The notes under the pieces are model-generated. The model searched no databases. It saw nothing but the letters and a program-made list of their open reading frames with translations, and was not told the origin of the DNA. A stretch of DNA of 64,000 bases from Jiangella muralis (lineage in GTDB: Bacteria; Actinomycetota; Actinomycetes; Jiangellales; Jiangellaceae), in contig NZ_LFXL01000010.1 in assembly GCF_001270745.1 (NCBI RefSeq), positions 310,001-374,000 of the forward strand. The letters are read 5' to 3'. Shown here piece by piece: positions 38,558 to 46,902 of this stretch (the first letter of the stretch is position 1; the number at the start of each line of letters is the position of its first letter). The position numbers and the translations under genes were made by a program.

Positions 38558-39037
38558 TCAGAGCCCGGCGACGAGCTTGCCGAGGTCGGTGCGGGCGGTC
38601 CCGGGCAGCCACTGCGCCTCGAGGCGGACGCCCTGCTCGGACAGCTCGCGCCAGATGGCGATCTCGTCGTCGGTGGCGTGCACCTCTTTGGTCAGCCGCT
38701 GGCGGCCCGGCCCGGTGTGCACGTTGCCGACGTTGACATCGGTCATCTTCAGGCCGGCGTCGCGCAACGCCTTCAGCTCAACGGGCCCCTTGACGACGAT
38801 GATCGTCTTCACGTCGGACGTCGACTGCTCGACGATGCGCGCGGAGTCGGCGATCGTCAGGATGTCGGCGCGTACCCCGGCCGGCACCGCGAGGAGCATC
38901 AGGTTCTTCTGCGTCGGGTTGCCCGCCGTCGGGTCGTCGGCCACCAGGATCTGCTGGATGCCCAGCGCCTGCGTCCATCCCATGACGACCTGGCCGTGGA
39001 TCAGCCGGTCGTCGACGCGGATCAGAGCGATGTCCAT
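38558..39037 (-). CDS. PTS mannose-family IIB component
   Basis: A 159-residue phosphocarrier of the mannose/fructose/sorbose family. The phosphorylated His14 is in RVDDRLIHGQVV, followed by the typical ILVADDPTAGNPTQK and IIVVKGPVE segments. It accepts phosphate from the IIA protein and passes it to the incoming sugar. Perfect AGGAGG ahead of ATG 39037 sets the start. Unusually, it is separated from the other PTS genes by the deacetylase gene. Confidence 0.95.
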   Translation of the reverse strand: MDIALIRVDDRLIHGQVVMGWTQALGIQQILVADDPTAGNPTQKNLMLLAVPAGVRADILTIADSARIVEQSTSDVKTIIVVKGPVELKALRDAGLKMTDVNVGNVHTGPGRQRLTKEVHATDDEIAIWRELSEQGVRLEAQWLPGTARTDLGKLVAGL

Positions 39038-39047
39038 ATCGTTCCTC

Positions 39048-40211
39048 CTAGTGCCTTTCCCATTGTCCATGCAAGATCGTGTGTGAGAGCACCGCGTCGT
39101 CGTCGACGACGATCAGGTCGGCCCGCAGGCCCGCGGCCACGGCGCCGCGGTCGGCGAGCCCCAGCGAACGGGCCGGGTGCCGCCCGGCCGCGTCGAGCGC
39201 CAGCGGCAGCGGCACGCCGGCCGCGAGCAGCACCCGGACGCCGTCGATCAGCGTCGACGTGCTGCCGGCGATGCCGCCGGAGTGCGTGAAGGCGCGGCCG
39301 CCGGTGATCCGCACCGGCGTGCCGTCCCAGCGATGGTGGTCGCCGTCGGGCAGGCCGGACACGTCGGTGCCGTCGCTGACCAGCATCAGCCGGTCGCGCA
39401 CGCCGGGCAGCGCGGCGAGCGCGCCGAGCAGCTCCGGCGCGACGTGCAGGCCGTCGGCGACGACCTCCAGGTGGACGGACTCGGCGGCGAGCAGCGCCGG
39501 CACCGGGCCGGGGCTGCGGTGGTGGATCGGCGGCATGGCGTTGAACAGGTGGGTGGCCCGCCGGGCACCCCACTCGACGGCCGCGCGGGCCTGCTCGAAC
39601 GTGGCGGCGGTGTGGCCGACGGAGACCCGCACGCCGGCGGCCGCGAGGGTGCGGACGGCGGACTCGGCGTGCGGCAGCTCCGGCGCGACGGTGCAGACGC
39701 GCAGCGCCCCGCCCGCGGCGTCGAGCAGCGCGGCGATCCGGTCCGGCGCCGGCTCGACCAGGTTCTCCTCCTGGTGCACGCCGCGGTAGTCAGGGCTGAG
39801 GAACGGACCCTCCAGGTGGACGCCGAGCAGCTCGGCCCCGTCCGGCCCGGTCAGCCCGGTCAGCGCGGCCAGCCCGCGCACCGAGTGCAGCACGCGGTCG
39901 AACGGCACCGACGCGGTGGTGGCGACGAACGACGTGACGCCGGCCGGGCGCAGCCGCCGCCCGATCGCCCGCAGCGAGGCCGCGTCGGCGCTCATCACGT
40001 TGTGCCCGAGCCCGCCGTGCACGTGGGTGTCGACGAGGCCCGGCGCGACGATCAGCCCGTCGAGGCCGATCCGCTCGACGCCGGGCGCGGCGCCGTCCGG
40101 TCCGACCGCGGCGATCAGCCCGGCCCGGACGTGGACGGCGCCCGCCTCCAGCCGGCCGTCGGGCAGCAGCACCCGCCCGCCGGTCAGCACGTACTCGTCG
40201 GTCCCGGGCAC
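39048..40211 (-). CDS. nagA: N-acetylglucosamine-6-phosphate deacetylase family enzyme
   Basis: A 387-residue amidohydrolase that removes acetate from an N-acetyl-hexosamine-6-phosphate. Metal and substrate residues: DTHVHGG near 62, HLEGPF (Glu ligand), SVGHTAAT, THLFNAMPP and the catalytic Asp in LVSDGTDVSG. Its position within a mannose-type PTS suggests GlcNAc or GalNAc (AgaA-like) as substrate; the two cannot be separated by sequence reading alone. No deaminase/isomerase gene is in this cluster. GTG start three bases after the IID stop. Confidence 0.92.
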   Translation of the reverse strand: MPGTDEYVLTGGRVLLPDGRLEAGAVHVRAGLIAAVGPDGAAPGVERIGLDGLIVAPGLVDTHVHGGLGHNVMSADAASLRAIGRRLRPAGVTSFVATTASVPFDRVLHSVRGLAALTGLTGPDGAELLGVHLEGPFLSPDYRGVHQEENLVEPAPDRIAALLDAAGGALRVCTVAPELPHAESAVRTLAAAGVRVSVGHTAATFEQARAAVEWGARRATHLFNAMPPIHHRSPGPVPALLAAESVHLEVVADGLHVAPELLGALAALPGVRDRLMLVSDGTDVSGLPDGDHHRWDGTPVRITGGRAFTHSGGIAGSTSTLIDGVRVLLAAGVPLPLALDAAGRHPARSLGLADRGAVAAGLRADLIVVDDDAVLSHTILHGQWERH

Positions 40212-40214
40212 GGC

Positions 40215-41066
40215 TCAGGCCGCCAGGATGCCGAAGTAGCCGAACACCAGGCCGGCGACCAGCGTGCCGAGCAGCACCCAGACCGGCGAGACCCGGCGCC
40301 GGATCAGCGCGTAGACGATGAGCGTCGCGATCAGCGGCAGCAGCGCGGGCAGCACGAGGTCGAGCTGGTCCTGCAGCGCGATGGTCTGCTCGCCGCTGGT
40401 GTACGACCACGGCGTGGTGACCTTGAGCATCGTCGCCACCAGCGCGCCGGTGACCGCGAGACCGACGATCGTCGCGCCCTGCTTGATCTGGTCGATCTGC
40501 GCGGGCGACAGCTTCTCGAAGAACTGCATGCCGGTGCGGTAGCCGGTGGCGGTGCCGCCGACCCGCATGAGCACCTGGATGGCCAGCAGCGCCACGAAGA
40601 AGATGATCGGACCGGCGATGTTGCCGTCGATGGCCAGACCGGCGCAGACCGCGGCCAGGATCGGCCGGATGGTGCCGAAGATCAGCGAGTCGCCGATGCC
40701 GGCCAGCGGCGCCATGAGCCCGACCTTGACGGAGTTGATCGCCTCGTCGTTCAGGTCGGTGCTGCCCTTGGCGCGCTGCCGCTCCATGGAGGCGGTGACG
40801 CCGGCGATCGGGCCGATCACCCACGGGTTGGTGTTGAAGTACACCAGGTGCCGCTGGTAGGCGGCGGCGCGGTCGACGGGGTCGGGGTAGAGGCGGTCCA
40901 GCGTCGGGCGCATCATCCACCAGAACCCGAGGTTCTGGAACCGCTCGTAGTTGAAGCCGCCCTGCAACAGCAGGCCGCGCACCGTCAGACGGCGGATCTC
41001 CCCGCGCTGGTCGTCGGGCTGTTCCAGTACGTCGGGCGTGTCGGTGGTGGTGGAGGTCTCGGTCAT
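40215..41066 (-). CDS. PTS mannose-family IID component
   Basis: A 283-residue membrane subunit. It has the IID hallmarks GGFNYERFQNLGFWWMMRP, YFNTNPWVIGPIAGV, KVGLMAPLAGIGDSLIFGTIRP and GYRTGMQFFEKLSP, with C-terminal membrane helices. Together with IIC it forms the sugar channel. The first 25 residues are polar and Thr/Asp-rich. Confidence 0.94.
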   Translation of the reverse strand: MTETSTTTDTPDVLEQPDDQRGEIRRLTVRGLLLQGGFNYERFQNLGFWWMMRPTLDRLYPDPVDRAAAYQRHLVYFNTNPWVIGPIAGVTASMERQRAKGSTDLNDEAINSVKVGLMAPLAGIGDSLIFGTIRPILAAVCAGLAIDGNIAGPIIFFVALLAIQVLMRVGGTATGYRTGMQFFEKLSPAQIDQIKQGATIVGLAVTGALVATMLKVTTPWSYTSGEQTIALQDQLDLVLPALLPLIATLIVYALIRRRVSPVWVLLGTLVAGLVFGYFGILAA

Positions 41067-41079
41067 GTCTCTTCTCCGC

Positions 41080-41853
41080 TCAGATCAGCGCCGACGACTG
41101 CGGGCTGGACGGTGACTGCGGCGTCTGTGGCGTGCGGCTGCGCAGGATCGTGACGACCAGCGCGGTCGCGATGATGGCGACGCCGATCACCGTGAAGTCG
41201 GTGAACGCGGCGAGGGCGAACCCGGCGAAGAAGACCGGGAACAGCGCCTTGTTGTAGAGCACCGACAGCAGGATCCCGAAGCCGACCGCGGGCAGTAGCG
41301 CCGCGGACGTGTTCAGCGCGTTCTGGACGTCCTCGCTGAGCGCGTTGAGCACGCCCTCCAGCGCGTTGGCGCCGAACTGCAGGACCAGGAAGGTCGGCAC
41401 GAAGTAGGCGAGGAAGTGGATCGCGTTGCCGATCCAGATGATGCCCAGGATCGTGCTTCCTCGCGCTTGGGCCGCCGCCGCGTCGGCGCGGTGCACCAGG
41501 AACGAGCAGACGGTCTTGGCGAACAGCTCGCAGAAGGTGCCGAGCACGGCCGCCGGGACCGCCGCCACGAGCGCCGTCTCAGCGCCCTGACCGGCGGAGA
41601 TGGCCAGCGCCGTGCCGACGGCCGCGCCGATGGCGACGTTGGGCGGCGCGGTGCCGCCGAACGTCGCGGCGCCGATGAAGATCAGCTCCAGGGTGCCGCC
41701 GACGATCAGCCCGGTCTCGAGGTCGCCGGCGATGAGGCCGACGATCGGGCCGAGGATGATCGGCCGCTCCAGCTGCGGGTCGCCGAGGATGCGGCGCGCC
41801 AGGTAGGCCAGGGCGACCACCAGCGCGATGAGGAACGCCTGCCAGAGTGTCAC
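41080..41853 (-). CDS. PTS mannose-family IIC component
   Basis: A 257-residue sugar channel subunit with about seven helices. Conserved segments include RPIILGPIVGLIAGDLETGLIVGGTLELIFIGA and the GGTAPPNVAIGAAVGTALA motif typical of IIC-Man. GTG start overlaps the IIA stop by four bases. The last 20 residues are a Ser/Pro/Gln-rich tail. Confidence 0.94.
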   Translation of the reverse strand: MTLWQAFLIALVVALAYLARRILGDPQLERPIILGPIVGLIAGDLETGLIVGGTLELIFIGAATFGGTAPPNVAIGAAVGTALAISAGQGAETALVAAVPAAVLGTFCELFAKTVCSFLVHRADAAAAQARGSTILGIIWIGNAIHFLAYFVPTFLVLQFGANALEGVLNALSEDVQNALNTSAALLPAVGFGILLSVLYNKALFPVFFAGFALAAFTDFTVIGVAIIATALVVTILRSRTPQTPQSPSSPQSSALI

Positions 41854-42272
41854 GACACTCCTCCTTCCGGCCGGACGAGGGTGCCGGCGTCGCGGATACC
41901 GTCCTGACCGGCGGTGACGGCCCGCGCGGCCAGCTCCGGCGCCGACGCGGTGCCCGCGGCCAGCGCCAGGTCGATGAGCATGGGCAGGTTGACGCCGGTG
42001 ACGACGTCGGCCCGGCCGGCCGCCGCTTCGGCGAGCGCGACCCGGGCCGGCGAGCCGCCGAGGACGTCGGCCAGGATCAGCACCCGGCCGGGCTCGCCCG
42101 CGGGGTTCGCCTGCTCGATGACCGCGGCCACCCGTGCGGTGAGGTCCTCCACGCCGGCGCCCACCGGGAAGTCGACGGGGTGCACGTGCTCAGTCGAGCC
42201 GACGATCATCTGCGCCGTCTCGACCAACGACGTAGCGAACGAACCGTGGCCCGTCACGACGATTGTTGTCAT
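41850..42272 (-). CDS. PTS mannose-family IIA component
   Basis: A 140-residue cytoplasmic phosphocarrier. The phosphorylated His9 lies in MTTIVVTGHGSFATSL; DVLGGSPARVALAEA and GVNLPMLIDLALA are the other family motifs. It heads the operon IIA-IIC-IID-nagA-IIB-gntR-TSUP. The ATG directly abuts the operator palindrome and there is no Shine-Dalgarno site, so the mRNA is probably leaderless; upstream in-frame codons are rejected for that reason. Confidence 0.94.
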   Translation of the reverse strand: MTTIVVTGHGSFATSLVETAQMIVGSTEHVHPVDFPVGAGVEDLTARVAAVIEQANPAGEPGRVLILADVLGGSPARVALAEAAAGRADVVTGVNLPMLIDLALAAGTASAPELAARAVTAGQDGIRDAGTLVRPEGGVS

Positions 42273-42292
42273 CCATACTGCATACAGTATGG
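42273..42292 (-). promoter_or_regulatory. GntR-type operator touching the IIA start codon
   Basis: CCATACTG-cata-CAGTATGG, a perfect 8-4-8 palindrome, ends immediately before the IIA ATG. The ATAC/GTAT arms are typical of FadR/FCD regulators such as the one encoded in the operon. It also faces the divergent TPM-domain gene, whose start is 101 bases away. Confidence 0.8.
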
Positions 42293-42392
42293 AGCGAGGC
42301 CGTCGCAACCCGAGGAGAACGAGGGCCGGCGCGACCGGCCGCCGGGCCGAATCCGCCGGAATCGATTGTGCGACCACCGCTCACCAGGCAAG

Positions 42393-44390
42393 ATGGCAGC
42401 CGTGACTGCCACGCGTTGGCGGGGGCTGGTAACGCTCGTCGTAGTCGCGTTCACCACCATCCTCGTCGTCGGCCCAGCGGTGGCCGAGCCGCCTTTCAAC
42501 GTCCCGGGACCGATCACGGACCGGGCCGGAGCGCTGGCGGGCGACGACGAGCAGCGCATCCAGGCGGCGTTCGACCGCCTCACCGACGACGCCGGCCTGC
42601 AGATGTTCGTCGTCTACGTCGAGAGCTTCGACGGCCTGGACGGCCAGACGTGGGCGAACGACACCGCCACGGCGTCCGGGCTGGGCACCGACGACATCCT
42701 GCTCGCGGTCGCACTCCAGGACCGCTCGTTCGGCATCTCCGTCACCGACGAGCTGGAGCTCACCGACGACCAGCTGGCGCAGGTGCGGCAGGACGACATC
42801 CGCCCGGCGCTCAGTGACGAGGACTGGGCCGGTGCGGCCATCGCCGGCGCCGACGGGTACCGCGAGGCCGCCACCGGCTCCGGTTCCGGCGGCTCGGCCA
42901 CACCGTGGGTGGTCGGCGGCGTCGTGGTGGTCGGCGCGGGCGCCGCGGGCTGGTGGGCGCTGCGCCGCCGCCGGCGCGACCAGGGCGGCGCGCCGGTCGG
43001 CCCGGACGGGCGGCCGGTGGACGAGCTGGCCGGGCTGTCGCTGGACGAGCTGGACAAGCGCGCCAGCGCGGCGCTGGTCGACATCGACGACGCGCTGAAG
43101 ACGTCGGAGCAGGAGCTGGGGTTCGCCCAGGCGCAGTTCGGCGTCCAGGCCACCACCGAGTTCAGCGAGCTGCTGACCACGGCGAAGACGCGGGTCGCCG
43201 ACGCGTTCGCGGTGCGGCAGCGGCTGGACGACAGCGAGCCGGAGACCGACCAGCAGCGGCGCGCCATGACCGTCGGCATCATCGAGACCTGCCGCGAGGT
43301 GAGTGACGCGCTCGACGCCCAGGTCGAGGCGTTCGACCAGCTCCGTGACCTGCAGGCGCGGGCGCCCGAGGTGCTGGCCGAGACCGCGCAGCGCGCCGCC
43401 GAGGTCGAGCAGCGGCTGCCCGCGGCCCGGGCCCAGCTCGAGCAGCTCGCGCTCGGCTACCAGCCGGCCGCGCTGGCGTCGGTGAGCGGCAACCCGGACC
43501 AGGCGGCCCGGCTGCTGACGGCGGCGCACGAGGCGGTCGCGGCGGGCCAGGAGTCGCTGCGGACGGACGACCGCGCGGCCGCCGTCGCCCAGGCCCGGGC
43601 CGCCGAGGACGCCGTCGGGCAGGCCGTCAAGCTGCTCGACGCGGTGGCGAGCGCCAAGGACGAGCTGGAGACCGCCGGCGAGCGCATCGGCAAGGCGATC
43701 GAGTCGGTGTCGCTGGACATCGCCGACGCCACACGGCTGGCGCCGTCCGACCCGGCGATCACCGCGGCCAGCGCGACCGCCCAGCAAGCCGTCGTCGCCG
43801 GACGCGCCGCCGGGCAGGGCGACCCGCTGGCCGCGCTGCGGCAACTGGCCGAGGCCGAGACCGCGCTGGACGACCTGCTCGATCCGGTGCGTGCGGTGGC
43901 CGAGGAGGCCGACCGCGCCCGCACCGCCCTGGCCGAGACCGTGGGCCGGGTGACGTCGCAGGTCAAGGCCGTCAACGACTTCATCGAGACGCGGCGGGGC
44001 GCGGTCGGCACCGAGGCCCGGACCCGGCTGTCCGAGGCGACGCGCTACCTCGCGCAGGGCCAGTCGCTCGCGACGTCGGATCCGGCGGCCGCGCTCGACG
44101 CCGTCAACCGGGCCGACCAGTTGTCGCGGCAGGCGCAGCAGCTGGCCGAGCAGGACGTCGGCCAATGGCAGCGGCAGCAGAACGCCGGGCGCGGCGGCGG
44201 CACCGACCTCACGTCGATGATCCTCGGCGGCATCCTGATCAACTCGATGGGCCGCGGCGGCGGGATGTTCGGCGGCGGCTCCGGTGGCGGCTTCGGCGGC
44301 GGCGGGCGCGGCTCCGGGGGTGGCCGGTCGCCGGGCAGCTTCGGCGGGGGCGGCACTCGCGGTCGCCGGGGAGGCGGTGGGCGGTTCTGA
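42393..44390 (+). CDS. TPM-domain membrane protein with coiled-coil and Gly-rich tail
   Basis: A 665-residue envelope protein. Signal peptide (ends VGPAVAEPP), then an extracytoplasmic TPM domain (about 38-155; ITDRAGALAGDDEQRI, VYVESFDGLDGQTWANDTA). One membrane helix (about 170-190) follows, then a long Ala/Glu/Arg-rich helical region likely forming coiled coils, and a final 45 residues dominated by Gly with Arg/Phe. TPM domains occur in photosystem repair proteins and bacterial membrane-stress proteins. The pspA gene begins 63 bases after its stop, supporting a membrane-integrity role. Confidence 0.85.
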   Translation: MAAVTATRWRGLVTLVVVAFTTILVVGPAVAEPPFNVPGPITDRAGALAGDDEQRIQAAFDRLTDDAGLQMFVVYVESFDGLDGQTWANDTATASGLGTDDILLAVALQDRSFGISVTDELELTDDQLAQVRQDDIRPALSDEDWAGAAIAGADGYREAATGSGSGGSATPWVVGGVVVVGAGAAGWWALRRRRRDQGGAPVGPDGRPVDELAGLSLDELDKRASAALVDIDDALKTSEQELGFAQAQFGVQATTEFSELLTTAKTRVADAFAVRQRLDDSEPETDQQRRAMTVGIIETCREVSDALDAQVEAFDQLRDLQARAPEVLAETAQRAAEVEQRLPAARAQLEQLALGYQPAALASVSGNPDQAARLLTAAHEAVAAGQESLRTDDRAAAVAQARAAEDAVGQAVKLLDAVASAKDELETAGERIGKAIESVSLDIADATRLAPSDPAITAASATAQQAVVAGRAAGQGDPLAALRQLAEAETALDDLLDPVRAVAEEADRARTALAETVGRVTSQVKAVNDFIETRRGAVGTEARTRLSEATRYLAQGQSLATSDPAAALDAVNRADQLSRQAQQLAEQDVGQWQRQQNAGRGGGTDLTSMILGGILINSMGRGGGMFGGGSGGGFGGGGRGSGGGRSPGSFGGGGTRGRRGGGGRF

Positions 44391-44453
44391 CCCTGCGCTC
44401 TGCCTTTCATCCGATCGCGGCTCCACGGGGGGCCAGGAACGAAGGACGGCATC

Positions 44454-45188
44454 ATGGCTGAGAAGCAATCCATTCTCGGGCGCATCTCCCAGCTGGCCAA
44501 GGCCAACATCAACTCGCTGCTGGACCGCGCCGAGGATCCCGAGGTCATGCTCGACCAGATGGTCCGCGACTACACGGACAACATCGCCGAGGCCGAGCGG
44601 GCCGTCGCGCAGACCATCGGCAACCTGCGGCTGGCCGAGCAGGACCACGCCGAGGACGTCCGCGCCTCCGCCGAGTGGGGCAACAAGGCGCTGGCCGCGT
44701 CGCAGCGCGCCGACCAGCTGCGCGCCGGCGGCGACACCGCGGACGCCGACAAGTTCGACAACCTCGCCAAGGTCGCCCTCGGCAAGCAGCTGGGGTTCGA
44801 GACGGAGGCCAAGACGGCCGAGCCGATGATCGCGTCGCAGCGCGAGGTGGCCGAGAAGCTCAAGTCCGGCCTGATCGGCATGAAGGACAAGCTCAGCGAG
44901 CTGAAGAACAAGCGCGACGAACTGGTCGCGCGGGCCAAGAGCGCGCAGGCGCAGGCCCAGGTGCAGGACGCGGTGCGCTCCATCGACATCTTCGACCCCA
45001 CCAGCGAGGTCTCCCGGTTCGAAGAGAAGGTGCGACGGCAGGAGGCGCAGGTCGCCGGCGCCGCCGAGGTCGCCGCGTCGTCCATCGACCAGCAGTTCGA
45101 GGAGCTCGAGGACAGCGCGACGTCGGTGGAGGTCGAGGCCCGGCTGGCCGACCTGAAGCGCGGAGCGGCGCCGGCCATCGGCAGCTGA
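44454..45188 (+). CDS. pspA: Phage shock protein A / IM30 (ESCRT-III-like)
   Basis: A 244-residue helical protein that coats and stabilises damaged membranes. It starts with an amphipathic helix (SILGRISQLAKANINSLLDRAEDPEVMLDQMV) and continues as uninterrupted alpha helix with Lys/Glu/Ala periodicity, as in PspA/Vipp1. AAGGA lies upstream of the ATG. The gene follows the TPM-domain gene and is terminated by the hairpin at 45215-45241. Confidence 0.94.
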   Translation: MAEKQSILGRISQLAKANINSLLDRAEDPEVMLDQMVRDYTDNIAEAERAVAQTIGNLRLAEQDHAEDVRASAEWGNKALAASQRADQLRAGGDTADADKFDNLAKVALGKQLGFETEAKTAEPMIASQREVAEKLKSGLIGMKDKLSELKNKRDELVARAKSAQAQAQVQDAVRSIDIFDPTSEVSRFEEKVRRQEAQVAGAAEVAASSIDQQFEELEDSATSVEVEARLADLKRGAAPAIGS

Positions 45189-45214
45189 CCAGGCCGCGGG
45201 CCGGAGGACGGTCG

Positions 45215-45241
45215 CTTCGGAGTGCCCGGCGCACTCCGAAG
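45215..45241 (+). terminator. Terminator of the TPM-pspA operon
   Basis: CTTCGGAGTGC (45215-45225) pairs perfectly with GCACTCCGAAG (45231-45241) around a five-base loop, 26 bases beyond the pspA stop. Confidence 0.85.
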
Positions 45242-45284
45242 TGCGGCCTCGCCGCCGTTGTCCCGCAGTAGGCCGTTGTCCGCA

Positions 45285-45313
45285 CGTGGGCCGTCCCCTG
45301 CTGCCCATCTTCT
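45285..45313 (-). repeat. Dispersed intergenic repeat, copy B
   Basis: Reverse-complement partner of 705-734, 29 nt with one gap. It lies in the 475-bp gap between pspA and the LysR gene (45189-45663), which holds no gene: only this copy, the pspA terminator, short GTCCTGGTCTG direct repeats near 45468-45490 and the hairpin at 45590-45633. Confidence 0.6.
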
Positions 45314-45589
45314 CAGCCGCGGCACCGCGCCTCAAGCGGAGCCCAGTGGCGCTTCGCGCGGGCGAAGCACCGCTTGACCCGCGGCACCGCGGCCTGAGGA
45401 CGGGCAGCTATCAGGGGGACGGGGGAAGTGCGGGCACCGCCCGCCCGGGTGGGGCGGTCCTGGTCTGGTGTGACGTCCTGGTCTGTGGTTGCGCTTTATG
45501 GCGGGTTCGGGGCTGGTGGCGTGACTGGGGACCAGGACGCGACGGCAGACCAAGACGCCAACGCTCACCAACCTGGGTGTGAGGCGCGC

Positions 45590-45633
45590 ATTCGGGCTCG
45601 AAACGGGTGTTCGGCGCGCGTGAGACCCAGGAA
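45590..45633 (-). terminator. Imperfect long hairpin after the LysR gene
   Basis: CCTGGGTGTGAGGCGCGC faces GCGCGCGTGAGACCCAGG: 15 of 18 positions pair. It starts 30 bases past the LysR stop on the minus strand and is a probable terminator, although the arms are unusually rich for that role. Confidence 0.5.
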
Positions 45634-45663
45634 GCCGACAAGCCGGCCACCACCACACGAGCG

Positions 45664-46572
45664 TCAGTGACCCGCGACCACCTGCTCGACCGCGGCGGCG
45701 GCGACCGCGGCGAGCGAGGGCGGTGCACCGGCGCGGACCCGCACGCGCAGCGCCGCCGGCTCGATCGGCGGCAGGCCGGACAGCGGCGCCAGTCCCTCCG
45801 GCCGCCCCCCCCCCCCCGCCAGCACCGCCACCCCGAGGCCGGCCCGGGCGGCCGCCAGGATGCCCGCGAGGTACGCCGCCTCGCAGGCGATCACCGGCTC
45901 CCGTCCAGCCGCGCCGAGCGCCTCGACCGCCCGCCGCCGCAGGGCGCAGGGCTCGTCGAACACCACCAGCGGCAGCGGTTCGCCGGGCGGCGGCAGCCGG
46001 AACCCCGGCGCGGCGAACCAGCGCAGCGGCAGCCGGCCGGCGAACGCCCCACCAGCCGCCGACGCCCCACCGGCCGCGAACGCCGCACCGGCCGCGGACG
46101 CCGCACCCGCCGAACGGTCCGAGCTGAGCACGACCGCCACGTCGACGCTGCCGTTGTCGACAGCCTGGGCCAGCCGGCCGCTGCGGTCCAGCCGGAACCG
46201 GACCTGCCGCCGCGGGAACGCCGCCCGCAGCGCCGTCGCGATCTCCGGCAGCAGCTGGTCGGCGGCGTGTTCCGACGAGCCGACCACCAGCACCCCGTCG
46301 GACGATTCCACCCCGAGCCGGCGCAGCGCCTCGTCGTGCGCGGTGAGGATGCGCCGGGCCTCGGCCAGCAGCGCCTCCCCCGCTGCCGTGAACCGGCCGC
46401 GTCGCCCGTCGCGGACGACGAGCGGCCGGTCCAGCACCTTCTCCAGCTTGCGCACGTGCTGGCTGACCGCGCTCTGGGTGATGTGCAGCGCGGCCGCGGC
46501 ACGGTGGAAGCCGCCGCACTCGGCGACCGCGACGAGGCTGCGCAGCGGCACGATGTCGAGGACCGCGCTCAT
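45664..46572 (-). CDS. LysR-family transcriptional regulator
   Basis: A 302-residue LTTR. N-terminal helix-turn-helix: LRSLVAVAECGGFHRAAAALHITQSAVSQHVRKLE. The effector domain begins near residue 93 (GVLVVGSSEHAADQLLPEI). Two oddities: an Ala/Gly/Ser-rich direct repeat of about 26 residues at 152-177, and a run of eleven G on the coding strand (45805-45815) encoding GGGG. It diverges from a leader peptide and organosulfur operon and is the natural activator for it, in the role CysB or Cbl has elsewhere. That assignment is by context. Confidence 0.9.
   Translation of the reverse strand: MSAVLDIVPLRSLVAVAECGGFHRAAAALHITQSAVSQHVRKLEKVLDRPLVVRDGRRGRFTAAGEALLAEARRILTAHDEALRRLGVESSDGVLVVGSSEHAADQLLPEIATALRAAFPRRQVRFRLDRSGRLAQAVDNGSVDVAVVLSSDRSAGAASAAGAAFAAGGASAAGGAFAGRLPLRWFAAPGFRLPPPGEPLPLVVFDEPCALRRRAVEALGAAGREPVIACEAAYLAGILAAARAGLGVAVLAGGGGRPEGLAPLSGLPPIEPAALRVRVRAGAPPSLAAVAAAAVEQVVAGH
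45805..45815 (-). repeat. Eleven-base homopolymer (C11 on +, G11 on coding strand)
   Basis: The tract is inside the effector domain of the LysR gene. A one-base change would truncate or alter the last 65 residues or so. It may be a phase-variation hotspot or a sequencing-sensitive site. Confidence 0.8.
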
Positions 46573-46653
46573 GGACCGATCAGCGTTCGCGATCGATCAC
46601 GATCAGTATTCGATGTTGGACAGATCGGGGCCGATCCCCGCAGAATCGTTCGC
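46573..46653. promoter_or_regulatory. Divergent promoter region, LysR gene / leader peptide
   Basis: An 81-bp region with repeated GATCA steps (gatcagcgttcgcgatcgat, cacgatcagtattcgat) suited to an LTTR dimer pair, and a CGGGG-ccgat-CCCCG hairpin at 46626-46640. The ATG of the leader follows 13 bases later. Confidence 0.5.
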
Positions 46654-46791
46654 ATGACCCCACTCCAGGACACCGCCACCGGCGAGCGGCTCGCTCGCAC
46701 GGCGCTGCGGCACGTCCTGGAGCCGGCCCGCATCCTGACGGTCCGGCGCAGCGTCGACCTGCTGCGCACGGCCAGCGCGCTCTGTCGCTGA
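46654..46791 (+). CDS. Cysteine-type leader peptide of the organosulfur operon
   Basis: A 45-residue ORF whose C-terminus, LTVRRSVDLLRTASALCR, matches the small actinobacterial 'putative leader peptide' family. Those peptides end in a conserved R-R/L-x-VDL-x-R-x-x-SA-x-CR pattern and precede sulfate, sulfonate and other sulfur-uptake genes. The only Cys codon (TGT) is the second last codon, suited to sense cysteinyl-tRNA by ribosome stalling. It is transcribed with the nine-gene ABC/monooxygenase operon, whose first gene starts 112 bases on. Attenuation is inferred from the family and not shown here. Confidence 0.8.
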   Translation: MTPLQDTATGERLARTALRHVLEPARILTVRRSVDLLRTASALCR

Positions 46792-46828
46792 GCTCCCACT
46801 CCGGCACCACCTCGCTCGCCTGACGGCG

Positions 46829-46878
46829 GGCGGCTGTCTGCCGCCATGCCGTAAAGCCTAGTAAATCCATCGGCTTTA
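46829..46878 (+). promoter_or_regulatory. Possible attenuator structures between leader and operon
   Basis: GGCGG (46829-46833) pairs with CCGCC (46841-46845), and further on TAAAGCC (46852-46858) pairs with GGCTTTA (46872-46878) in an AT-rich stretch. One or both could be the stem whose folding depends on ribosome position in the leader; the second could also be an operator. Confidence 0.4.
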
Positions 46879-46902
46879 AGTATTTCAACGGAGCGTCCAT
46901 CG

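Noticed and set aside
45241-45582. 113-codon ORF in the pspA-LysR gap
   Set aside because: It runs through the repeat and terminator region, lacks a ribosome site and has no recognisable features; the gap is treated as noncoding.
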